A stretch of 7,969 nucleotides of DNA from CAZYPU01 sp049642705 (GCA_049642705.1 JBARPB010000039.1:1-7969); one strand, 5' to 3'; positions 1 through 5,536 are shown, numbered from the stretch's first letter. The notes: generated by a model from the sequence alone, not told the origin. A program made the numbers and translations.

Positions 1-78
1 TAAATTTTTACTCTCACCCGATAGGAATTATTAACCTACGCAGAAAGAGAGTAGAACCTATTAACAATATAATAAAAG

Positions 79-127
79 TGTAACCCATCTCTCCGGTCTA
101 AAATGTAACCTATGTTTCGGTTGCACA
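79..127. mobile_element. Possible insertion-sequence end (two tandem imperfect repeats)
   Basis: Two adjacent units of about 25 nt both start TGTAACC: TGTAACCCAT at 79-88 and TGTAACCTAT at 104-113. They agree at roughly two thirds of positions. Tandem transposase-binding repeats starting with TGT are typical of ends of integrase-core insertion sequences, and the wording resembles IS481-type ends from memory. No transposase gene, opposite end or target duplication lies inside the window. It could be a lone remnant, or the edge of an element extending past base 1. Confidence 0.35.
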
Positions 128-201
128 ATTTTTTTTTATGTATTACTTAAGGCAAGAATATCATAATATATGGAAAATAGCAAATATTTTAATGGCTTGT
201 G

Positions 202-244
202 TGGTACTGGGCAATGCCGCCTTCGGCGGTGTTGCTCAGCACCA
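202..244 (+). repeat. Long inverted repeat, 20-nt arms, 3-nt loop
   Basis: Arms 202-221 and 225-244 pair around the loop TTC. Read as plus-strand RNA, 16 Watson-Crick pairs, three G-U pairs and one A-C mismatch form. Read as minus-strand RNA, three of those four sites become mismatches, so the structure is better preserved on the plus strand. There is no T-rich tail immediately after it, so it is not a standard terminator in either direction. It may be a dispersed palindromic repeat or a fragment of a structured RNA. Confidence 0.6.
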
Positions 245-247
245 AAT

Positions 248-303
248 ATAAAAATGTAGAAATTTCTCTTGCGTAAACTTGGGAGAAATTTCTATATTTT
301 TAT
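248..303 (-). terminator. AT-rich hairpin just past tRNA-Gln, likely terminator
   Basis: Arms 248-268 and 283-303 are 21 nt each with a single non-Watson-Crick position, around a 14-nt loop. The hairpin begins 3 nt beyond the encoded CCA end of the tRNA. On the minus strand its downstream arm ends in ATTTTTATATTT, a U-rich tail. The stem is poor in GC, so it is a modest intrinsic terminator at best. It is the natural 3' boundary of the operon and could also serve as a 3' processing signal for the tRNA. Confidence 0.5.
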
Positions 304-306
304 GTT

Positions 307-380
307 TGGCTGCCCAGCTAGGATTCGAACCTAGACAACGAGCTCCAAAAGCTCGGGTGCTACCGTTACACCACCGGGCA
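307..380 (-). tRNA. tRNA-Gln (anticodon UUG), CCA encoded
   Basis: This is a complete cloverleaf of 74 nt. The acceptor stem is TGCCCGG with CTGGGCA (one G-U pair), followed by discriminator G and an encoded CCA at 309-307. The anticodon stem CGAGC/GCTCG holds the loop TTTTGGA, placing the anticodon TTG at 348-346, which reads CAA glutamine codons. The T arm is CTAGG-TTCGAAT-CCTAG. The tRNA starts 5 nt after the stop codon of the spoVG-like gene with no room for a promoter, so it is probably co-transcribed with the operon and released by RNase P. A tRNA-Gln close to ispE is a recurring arrangement in several bacterial lineages, from memory. Confidence 0.96.
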
Positions 381-385
381 GTAGT

Positions 386-937
386 TTACAACGTTATATC
401 CCCCGGTTCTTCCGGCGGGGGTTTTTCTTCAGTCGGCGCAGGGGCGGTTTCCGGTTTTTCCGGCGGCGCTTCTTTTTCTTCAGGAAGCTCGGCTTTCGGC
501 ATCGGCGCTTCTTCTTTGGGCGTTTCGGCTTTCGGCATCGGCGCTTCCTCCGGCGGCGCGCCTGTTCTTTTTACCTCCACCTCGTAGGCATCCAGCACCT
601 TCTTCTGGATATACTCCCTGCACTCAAGGGTAATCGGGTGTGCAATGTCCCTGTGCTCGGACTGCTTTATCTCATCGCCCATTTCCCTTGCGGGGGGTGG
701 AGGAAGGCTTGCGCCGCACTGGTTGCAGAACCTGCTCCTTACGGGGTTTTTGTAGTGACACTTCGGGCACGCTTCCCTCATCTTTCGAGAAGGCATGGCT
801 ACAAAAAGGCCTTTGGTGCCTTTTATAACCTTTATGTTCCTCACGACAAAGCAGTTGTCGAGCGTAAGCGTGGCGTAAGCCTTGAGTTTCTTATCCTGGC
901 CTTCTTTCAAGATAACTTTGACTTCCGTGATTTCCAT
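386..937 (-). CDS. spoVG: SpoVG-family protein with inserted zinc ribbon and Pro/Glu-rich tail
   Basis: This is a 183-residue protein with a SpoVG core split in two. Residues 1-52 carry the first half, with the hallmarks TLDNCFVV (25-32) and GLFVAMPSRK (43-52). Residues 95-125 carry the second half, starting HRDIAHPI. SpoVG is a small site-specific nucleic-acid-binding regulator, usually about 85-100 residues and without metal ligands. Here about 42 residues are inserted between the halves, containing CPKC (57-60) and CNQC (71-74), a CX2C-X10-CX2C zinc ribbon, then PPPP. After about residue 125 comes a low-complexity Pro/Glu/Ala/Lys tail with a 12-residue repeat (EEAPMPKAE twice). The start has a strong site, AAAGGAGG at 953-946, 8 nt away. 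Neighbours are ispE upstream, as in Bacillus, and tRNA-Gln 5 nt downstream. Family assignment is firm; the role of the additions is unknown, though added RNA or DNA binding is a reasonable guess. Confidence 0.92.
   Translation of the reverse strand: MEITEVKVILKEGQDKKLKAYATLTLDNCFVVRNIKVIKGTKGLFVAMPSRKMREACPKCHYKNPVRSRFCNQCGASLPPPPAREMGDEIKQSEHRDIAHPITLECREYIQKKVLDAYEVEVKRTGAPPEEAPMPKAETPKEEAPMPKAELPEEKEAPPEKPETAPAPTEEKPPPEEPGDITL
489..547 (-). repeat. Direct repeat inside the tail of the SpoVG-like gene
   Basis: An identical 23-nt string occurs at 489-511 and 525-547, a period of 36 nt, encoding the two copies of EAPMPKAE in the Pro/Glu-rich tail. The identity at DNA level suggests recent slippage-type duplication of a 12-codon unit, so tail length may vary between relatives. 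Confidence 0.85.
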
Positions 938-962
938 TTGTTCTTCCTCCTTTAATGAGACC

Positions 963-1001
963 TGATTTTAGGAAAATTTCAAAGAAATTTTCCTAAAATC
1001 A
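963..1001 (-). repeat. Perfect hairpin just upstream of the spoVG ribosome binding site
   Basis: Arms 963-980 and 984-1001 are perfect 18-nt complements around the 3-nt loop AAA. The hairpin ends 9 nt before the AAAGGAGG site of the SpoVG-like gene on the minus strand. No U tract follows, so it is not a typical terminator. Its location in the leader suggests an effect on translation or stability of the spoVG message, but the sequence alone does not show a ligand or partner. Confidence 0.8.
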
Positions 1002-1024
1002 TCATTGCTGAATTTCTCCTATGA

Positions 1025-1095
1025 AGGGTCGAATTAAACCCCCCACCACTTTCCACCACATTCGCAAGAAAGTGGTGGGGGGTGAATTCGGCCCT
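1025..1095 (-). repeat. Very strong GC-rich hairpin in ispE-spoVG spacer
   Basis: The inner arms 1038-1053 and 1068-1083 are perfect 16-nt complements (plus strand left arm ACCCCCCACCACTTTC) around a 14-nt loop. The stem continues outward past a 2/1 internal loop: 1025-1035 pairs with 1085-1095 with one G-U. The total is about 27 base pairs. On the minus strand the hairpin is followed by TTCGACCCTTCATAGG, not a run of U, so simple intrinsic termination is not supported. Confidence 0.85.
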
Positions 1096-1132
1096 ATGGT
1101 TTACGACAACCACTTTGGTTGTCGTAAACCAT
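1096..1132 (-). repeat. Perfect 17-bp hairpin in ispE-spoVG spacer
   Basis: ATGGTTTACGACAACCA at 1096-1112 is exactly complementary to 1116-1132 around a 3-nt loop. It abuts the base of the neighbouring GC-rich hairpin, and the ispE stop codon lies 9 nt upstream of it on the transcribed strand. Perfect symmetry could also make it a protein-binding palindrome in DNA, but the near-zero loop and the second hairpin beside it favour an RNA structure. Confidence 0.85.
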
Positions 1133-1140
1133 GGCCTCAT

Positions 1141-1968
1141 TCATAGGGTTGATACTGTAAAAAGCTGCCATCCGTTGCGTCTTGCAACAGGGAAACGTCT
1201 GATCAGTAGTTCTTTCGCCCGTACCGCCTCCTTTCTTTTTTCAAATAGACTAAAAACGCTTGGGCCTGAGCCTGAAACAAGCGAGTATCTCGCTCCTATA
1301 TCAACGAGTGCGATTTTAAGTTTTCGCACAAGGGGCGCTTTTTTAAGAACGATGTTTTCTAAGTCGTTCGTGATAAAAGAGATTGCTTCGTCGGGCGCTT
1401 TGCGCCCTCCTCGCAATGACAGCTGCTTATAAACATCCTTCGATAAAAGTTTTACCGGCGGAGAGATGATGAGGTGCCAGAACTTTTTTTTCCAGTTGAG
1501 TTTCTTAACCTCGTCGCCTTTTCCGTGGCCTGAGGCAAAGGAGCAATCTTTAAGAAAAAAGGGCATGTCTGCGCCCAAACTTTTTCCGAGTTTCAGAAGG
1601 CGCGGCAAGCCAACGGATAAACGCCACAGCCTGTTAAGGCCTTTCAGGATAGACGCGGCATCGCTTGAGCCGCCGCCGAGGCCGGCGGCTATGGGAATTT
1701 TTTTAAGGATTTTTACTTCCGCGCCTTTGGATATTCTTTTTTCTCTCCTCAAGAGATCCACCGTCCTATAAATAAGACTCTTCTTGCCTGTCGGTACGCC
1801 GGGATTATCGCAAAAAATCTTTATTTTATTATCCCGTAAGGAATTTAAAACTATTTTATCGCAAAGAGCGATTCTCTCAAAAACCGTCTCGATGTTATGG
1901 CAACCATCCGGCCGCCTGCCGAGCACGCGAAGGTATAAGTTTACTTTCGCAGGAGCGTATATTGTCAT
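1141..1968 (-). CDS. ispE: 4-diphosphocytidyl-2-C-methyl-D-erythritol kinase (IspE)
   Basis: IspE phosphorylates the 2-hydroxyl of CDP-methylerythritol with ATP, the fourth step of the MEP route to isopentenyl diphosphate, in the cytoplasm. The 275-residue product is near the usual length. It has the GHMP-kinase pattern: PAKVNLYL at the N-terminus (Lys8, Asn10), the ATP loop GLGGGSSDAA (96-105), GADMPFFL with the expected catalytic Asp134, NDLEN (201-205) and the C-terminal VSGSGPSVF (231-239). The usual DGYH motif reads DGCH (21-24), replacing the tyrosine that stacks on cytosine in the E. coli enzyme, if I recall that structure correctly. Residues 183-197 are encoded by a palindromic repeat (separate entry), just after Tyr180 in the cytidine-binding region. 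The start overlaps the transketolase C gene by ATGA, implying translational coupling. The stop is part of a downstream RNA stem. Confidence 0.96.
   Translation of the reverse strand: MTIYAPAKVNLYLRVLGRRPDGCHNIETVFERIALCDKIVLNSLRDNKIKIFCDNPGVPTGKKSLIYRTVDLLRREKRISKGAEVKILKKIPIAAGLGGGSSDAASILKGLNRLWRLSVGLPRLLKLGKSLGADMPFFLKDCSFASGHGKGDEVKKLNWKKKFWHLIISPPVKLLSKDVYKQLSLRGGRKAPDEAISFITNDLENIVLKKAPLVRKLKIALVDIGARYSLVSGSGPSVFSLFEKRKEAVRAKELLIRRFPVARRNGWQLFTVSTL
1379..1420 (-). repeat. Palindromic repeat element inserted in frame in ispE
   Basis: On the minus strand this 42-nt unit begins GTCATTGCGAGGAG and ends GACGAAGCAATCTC, with a central stem GGGCGC-AAA-GCGCCC and an outer stem ATTGC/GCAAT separated by an internal loop. 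This is the layout of a short interspersed palindromic element that, from memory, is widespread in diverse bacterial genomes (GTCATTGCGAGG...GAAGCAATCTC). Here it is translated as LSLRGGRKAPDEAIS within IspE without breaking the frame. A related core occurs at 7779-7807. Confidence 0.75.
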
Positions 1969-2918
1969 TTGTGTTTTTTCGCCTTAAGCACCTCGTGTAC
2001 AGCGGCCACAACGTCGTCGGTAGTCAGATTGAAGTGTTTAAGAAGTTCGAGCGGCGAACCGCTCTCACCGAACCTATCCTTTATCCCGACCATTTTTACA
2101 GGCACGGGATAATTCTGGGATATAAACTCGCAAACAGCGCTTCCCATGCCGCCGAATATTGTATGCTCCTCGACGGTAACGAAAGCGCCTGTCTCTTTAG
2201 CCGCTTTCAGTATGATATCTTTATCCAATGGTTTCGGTGTGTGCAGATTTATCACCCGCGCGTCGATGCCTTCGGTTCCGAGGCGTTCCTTCGCGAGTTT
2301 CGCTTCGTACAGGGAATGCCCGCACGCTATGATAGTAACGTCTTTCCCGTCCCTGTATAAAATCCCTTTTCCTATCTCGAAGGGATCCTTAAGTTTTGTC
2401 ATTATAGGAGCGGGGTTTCTTCCCAATCTTATATACACGGGCCCGTTTATCCGGGCCGACTGCATCGTGGCCCTGTAGGCCTCGACGGCATCACAGGGGA
2501 CAACCACCGTCATATTCGGCAGTATCCTCATTAGCGCGATTTCGTCCAGGGCCTGGTGGGTGGCGCCGTCTTCGCCGACGCTAATGCCGCCATGCGTTCC
2601 TATAATCTTCACGTTTGCGTTCATGTAAGCTATGGAAATCCTTATCTGGTCCCAGGCGCGGCCGCTTGCGAAAACCCCGAAGGTGCAAGCGAACGGAATC
2701 TTGCCGGATAGGGCAAGGCCCGCCGCCGTGGCGAACATATCCTGTTCCGCAACGCCGAAACCTATGAACCTACCGGGAAACTCCTTCTTGAACCAGCCGG
2801 CCCTCGTTGAATCGGTAAGGTCGGCGGAAAGGACAACGATATTTTCATCCCTTCTACCAAGTTCAAGCATGGCCTCGCCTGCGCCGTCCCTGGTTGGCTT
2901 CTTTTTTATTTCGTTCAT
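1965..2918 (-). CDS. Transketolase, C-terminal subunit (split enzyme)
   Basis: This is the pyrimidine-binding and C-terminal half of a transketolase that needs the separate N-terminal subunit (5537-6373). The pair moves two-carbon ketol units between sugar phosphates in the non-oxidative pentose phosphate pathway, using thiamine diphosphate. The 317 residues fit split C subunits. Visible motifs are GVAEQDMFATAAGLA (55-69), whose Glu58 should activate the cofactor's pyrimidine, THGGISVGEDGATHQ (108-122) with substrate-phosphate-side histidines, and LGRNPAP. It overlaps ispE at its 3' end and the lipoprotein gene at its 5' end, each by ATGA. GGGAGG lies just upstream of the start, so it can also initiate on its own. 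A DXS or pyruvate dehydrogenase beta half is structurally similar, but the partner's GDGETNEGQ motif favours transketolase. Confidence 0.92.
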   Translation of the reverse strand: MNEIKKKPTRDGAGEAMLELGRRDENIVVLSADLTDSTRAGWFKKEFPGRFIGFGVAEQDMFATAAGLALSGKIPFACTFGVFASGRAWDQIRISIAYMNANVKIIGTHGGISVGEDGATHQALDEIALMRILPNMTVVVPCDAVEAYRATMQSARINGPVYIRLGRNPAPIMTKLKDPFEIGKGILYRDGKDVTIIACGHSLYEAKLAKERLGTEGIDARVINLHTPKPLDKDIILKAAKETGAFVTVEEHTIFGGMGSAVCEFISQNYPVPVKMVGIKDRFGESGSPLELLKHFNLTTDDVVAAVHEVLKAKKHK

Positions 2919-3901
2919 AACCCTCCCACAATTGCCTCGATAGGAAGCTTCTTCCTTTTAAAGAGGTATACATCCTCTTTCGAAGTCATCAGTTTTGTAT
3001 TTGAACTTATCTCCGTCATTTCTGAGAAGTTGAAACTCTTGAATTTGTAACCGTATATAACGTTGCTTATTTCCTCGAATACATTCGCGAAAATCTCCTC
3101 TTCCATGGCTTTTTTTTCCTCGGGGTTTGCTATAAAAAGTAGTACCTCCGCATTAAAAGATACGAGGAAAAGCCCGAGGCTTTTTTTCTCTGCGAATTTT
3201 CCGGTAACAGACCTGAGGCCGTATTTTGTTAAATTTTCCTTTTCCCTGAATCTCAGTCGTATGCGGCTCGCCATCTGCTCCGCCAGGAACTCCGGGAACG
3301 CGATGTCCTTTATGTAAAATTTCCCGTTCCAGTAACCGATGCCTTCCAGGGAGCTCGGCGGGCTCCTGAAAAAATCGTCCAGGACCTTCTCCTGCCACTC
3401 CTTGTCAAGTTTCATTTTGGCGAAAACGTCGGTTATCGCCTTTTCCTTCTTGGCCTGCGGGTTTTCGTTTATGTCTATAAGGCTCCTTTTAAAGTATTCG
3501 CCGCGCGAGATATCTCGGAAAAAGGCGCGTTTTACGTCGTCTGTATATTTAATTATGACAAGCTGGATTTCGGGAAGCCGCACGTCCTGCGCGATAATGC
3601 AGTAAAATTTAATGTCGGCATCCGTCGATAAAACAACGCGCGAAGCGCTTAAAAGGACGTCCTGGATTTTATCCTGCGCGTTTTCGCTAAGGTTCAGGGT
3701 TAAGTTAAAAAGGTTCGTAAGAGGGAGGTATATAACGAGTGTTTCCCCGGCGAGGCTTACGTCCGTGTCTATGCCGTATTCTTTCTTGCAGAGTTTAGCG
3801 ACGGATTCGGCCAGCTTCTCTTTTGGATACGTGACCTCTCCGCATCCGGAGGAAAAAAAGAGGATCGAAACCAGCGCCGCTGAAACAAGAAACGCCCTCA
3901 T
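2915..3901 (-). CDS. Putative lipoprotein of unknown function
   Basis: I do not recognise this 328-residue protein. It opens with Met-Arg, a hydrophobic stretch and SSGC, putting the likely lipidated cysteine at residue 20. The -3 position is Ser where Leu is usual, so the lipobox is imperfect but the overall signal is convincing. The mature part is rich in alternating hydrophobic strands and charged helices. Two segments look alike in layout, each a helix followed by beta strands (about 30-125 and 200-300), hinting at an internal duplication that I cannot prove by eye. It contains no metal motif, and Cys appears only rarely. Its start overlaps the stop of the FtsH-like protease gene by ATGA, and its stop overlaps transketolase C. 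Tight coupling to a membrane protease suggests an envelope partner or substrate, which is inference only. Confidence 0.8.
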   Translation of the reverse strand: MRAFLVSAALVSILFFSSGCGEVTYPKEKLAESVAKLCKKEYGIDTDVSLAGETLVIYLPLTNLFNLTLNLSENAQDKIQDVLLSASRVVLSTDADIKFYCIIAQDVRLPEIQLVIIKYTDDVKRAFFRDISRGEYFKRSLIDINENPQAKKEKAITDVFAKMKLDKEWQEKVLDDFFRSPPSSLEGIGYWNGKFYIKDIAFPEFLAEQMASRIRLRFREKENLTKYGLRSVTGKFAEKKSLGLFLVSFNAEVLLFIANPEEKKAMEEEIFANVFEEISNVIYGYKFKSFNFSEMTEISSNTKLMTSKEDVYLFKRKKLPIEAIVGGL

Positions 3902-5520
3902 TTTTTGGATTTTTCCTTTTTGATGGGGGACTTTCCGTATTCCCTGAATATCGCCTCTATTTCGTCGTATTCCAGCTCTTCTTTTTTTATAAGCTCCTTC
4001 GCGAACCTGTCAAGCATGGTCCGTTCTTTTGTAAGGAGGTCCTCGACGTCTTTCACGCAGGCGGCAAATATCTTGTTGGTATCGTCGTTTAATTTCTTTT
4101 TTACGTCCTCGGAAAGCTGCTCTTTGGGAACGATAGTAAAATCGCCCAAGAGGCCCGACTCGCCCATGCCGTATCTCCAAACCATGTTGTGGGCTATTAC
4201 CATTGACCGGCGAAAATCGCTTCCTACGCCGTCTGAAGTTACGCCGGTTTTTAGTTTTTCGGCAACATACCCGCCTAAACACGTCTTTATATCCGCTAAA
4301 AGCATGTCTCTGGAGTGCGTATAAAGTTCCTCCTTGGGCTGTGGATATACAACTCCTAGTGTACCTCTTCTGGGTATTATAGAAGCTTTGAAAACGTCTT
4401 CCGTCGGATGCAAAAGATACGTTACCATAAGGTGTCCTGACTCGTGGTAAGCGGTCATCTCTTTTTCTTTCGGCGTAATCGTAAGCGGATGTTTAATACC
4501 GAGCTCTATCCTCTCGAATGCTTCGCTTATTTCGTCCCACCCAATTTTTGCCTTCTTCCTTCGTGTGGCTATAAGCGCCGATTCTTTTACAAGATTTGCG
4601 ATATCGGCGGGCGTTTTCTGGACGGCGCGTCTCGCCAGCCTTCCCACATCCAGATCTTTTTCGACGTTTATTTTAGACAGGTAATATTTAAATATCTTCT
4701 CCCTGTCTTCCAGGTTGGGAGGGATAACATATATCATTCTGTCAAATCTTCCGGGCCGTTTAAGGGCCGGGTCGAGCGTTTCTTCCGGGGCGTTTGTGGC
4801 GGCGATAATCACTATATTGTAATCTTTTTCCTTGAGGCCGTCGAGTTCCGCAAGGAGCTGGTTCTGTGTCGAATTTGTCTCCTGCCCGCCCATGAAACTA
4901 AAGGACCTGGACCTTCCTATGGCATCCAACTCGTCTATGAACAGTATGCAGCCGCCGTAACCGAAGGCAAGGTTACGCGCCTTTTTAAAAAGCTTCCTTA
5001 CCCTTGCCGCTCCGACGCCGACAAATATTTCCACGAATTCGCTTCCGGACATCGAGATAAAGGGCATTCTCGCCTCCGTGGCTATGGCCTTGGCAAGATA
5101 CGTTTTGCCGCACCCGGGAGGCCCTATCATAAGAAGTCCCTTTATTGCCGTGCCGCCGATGGCCTTAAGGCGCACCCTGTCCCTTACAAGCTGCACAACT
5201 TCCCACGCCTCCTGCTTTGCGGCTTCCATGCCTATGACGTCTTTCCATCTAATATCAACATCCTTACCCTTAATGGGTGCTTTATCCAGTTTCGCAAAGC
5301 CGCCTCTTAAAAATACGAGATACATAAAAACAAAGATTGCAGCGTGAATACCCGCCATCAAAAACTGAAGAGGCATCGTGGCAAGCGTCATCTTCCTGTA
5401 AAAGGACTCCAGGCTCCTCAGGCCTACAATAGAGAGCACTATAAGAAGGGTTATCACGAATCCGATGATTATGATAACCTTATACATCCTGAAATACATT
5501 ATGAGTCTTCGTTTTAACAT
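3898..5520 (-). CDS. ftsH: FtsH-type membrane AAA zinc metalloprotease with minimal ectodomain
   Basis: This protein should use ATP to unfold and degrade membrane and cytoplasmic proteins at the inner membrane. The order is: membrane segment about 14-34, a loop of only about 15-20 residues, membrane segment about 51-71, AAA domain with Walker A GPPGCGKT (133-140), pore loop FVEIFVGVGA (162-171), Walker B ILFIDE (192-197) and second region of homology ATNAPEETLDPALKRPGRFD (241-260) with arginine fingers. The peptidase domain has HESGH (359-363) and a third ligand candidate Asp435 in GVGSDF. All catalytic residues are present, so it should be active. At 540 residues it is shorter than usual FtsH (about 610-650), mainly because the periplasmic domain of about 70 residues is almost gone. 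The start has GGAGGGG a few bases upstream in the 16-nt gap after the transketolase N gene. It may be the housekeeping FtsH or a specialised paralogue. Confidence 0.92.
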   Translation of the reverse strand: MLKRRLIMYFRMYKVIIIIGFVITLLIVLSIVGLRSLESFYRKMTLATMPLQFLMAGIHAAIFVFMYLVFLRGGFAKLDKAPIKGKDVDIRWKDVIGMEAAKQEAWEVVQLVRDRVRLKAIGGTAIKGLLMIGPPGCGKTYLAKAIATEARMPFISMSGSEFVEIFVGVGAARVRKLFKKARNLAFGYGGCILFIDELDAIGRSRSFSFMGGQETNSTQNQLLAELDGLKEKDYNIVIIAATNAPEETLDPALKRPGRFDRMIYVIPPNLEDREKIFKYYLSKINVEKDLDVGRLARRAVQKTPADIANLVKESALIATRRKKAKIGWDEISEAFERIELGIKHPLTITPKEKEMTAYHESGHLMVTYLLHPTEDVFKASIIPRRGTLGVVYPQPKEELYTHSRDMLLADIKTCLGGYVAEKLKTGVTSDGVGSDFRRSMVIAHNMVWRYGMGESGLLGDFTIVPKEQLSEDVKKKLNDDTNKIFAACVKDVEDLLTKERTMLDRFAKELIKKEELEYDEIEAIFREYGKSPIKKEKSKK

Positions 5521-5536
5521 GCTTCCCCTCCTACCC

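Larger units (their letters stand above)
1..306. other. Gene-free AT-rich region downstream of tRNA-Gln
   Basis: I find no convincing coding region on either strand here. The stretch is AT-rich. It contains a pair of imperfect 25-nt direct repeats (79-127), a run of T (about 129-137), a 20-bp-arm hairpin (202-244) and an AT-rich hairpin directly behind the tRNA (248-303). It looks like the end of the transcription unit plus possible mobile-element debris. In several bacteria, from memory, ispE and tRNA-Gln are followed by a ribose-phosphate pyrophosphokinase gene; no start of such a gene is visible here. Confidence 0.6.
1018..1147 (-). ncRNA. Candidate three-way-junction RNA element between ispE and spoVG
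   Basis: CCTATGAA at 1018-1025 is the exact reverse complement of TTCATAGG at 1140-1147. This 8-bp outer stem encloses two strong hairpins (1025-1095 and 1096-1132) lying almost end to end, so the minus-strand transcript can fold into a closed three-way junction. The ispE stop codon (1143-1141) is part of the outer stem. Base 1025 is claimed by both the outer stem and the base of the first hairpin, so one closing pair must give way. It may be a structured untranslated RNA, a processing site, a back-to-back termination region or a palindromic mobile unit. No known riboswitch class is recognisable. Confidence 0.5.

Noticed and set aside
10..52. Short complementary strings ACTCTC (10-15) and GAGAGT (47-52)
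   Set aside because: Six base pairs across a 31-nt loop is within chance for AT-rich sequence and has no context.
202..303. CRISPR-like repeat arrangement near the left edge
   Set aside because: The two inverted repeats differ in sequence and there are no regularly spaced direct repeats or spacers.
400..421. Small GC-rich hairpin at the end of the SpoVG-like gene
   Set aside because: It lies within codons of the Pro/Glu tail, has a bulge and no U tract, and the transcript must continue into tRNA-Gln, so a terminator is unlikely.
279..587. Plus-strand open frame of 102 codons rich in Gly and Ser
   Set aside because: It runs across the tRNA and antisense to the repetitive tail of the SpoVG-like gene; the Gly/Ser richness is the mirror of the Pro/Glu/Ala repeats.
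3153..3398. Second minus-strand frame of 81 codons inside the lipoprotein gene
   Set aside because: It is in an alternate frame of the lipoprotein gene, with low-complexity, Arg/Gly-rich composition and no supporting ribosome site that I can see.
4444..5310. Plus-strand open frame of 288 codons
   Set aside because: It is exactly antisense to the AAA and protease coding region of the FtsH-like gene, has no recognisable domain, and the minus-strand motifs are unmistakable.
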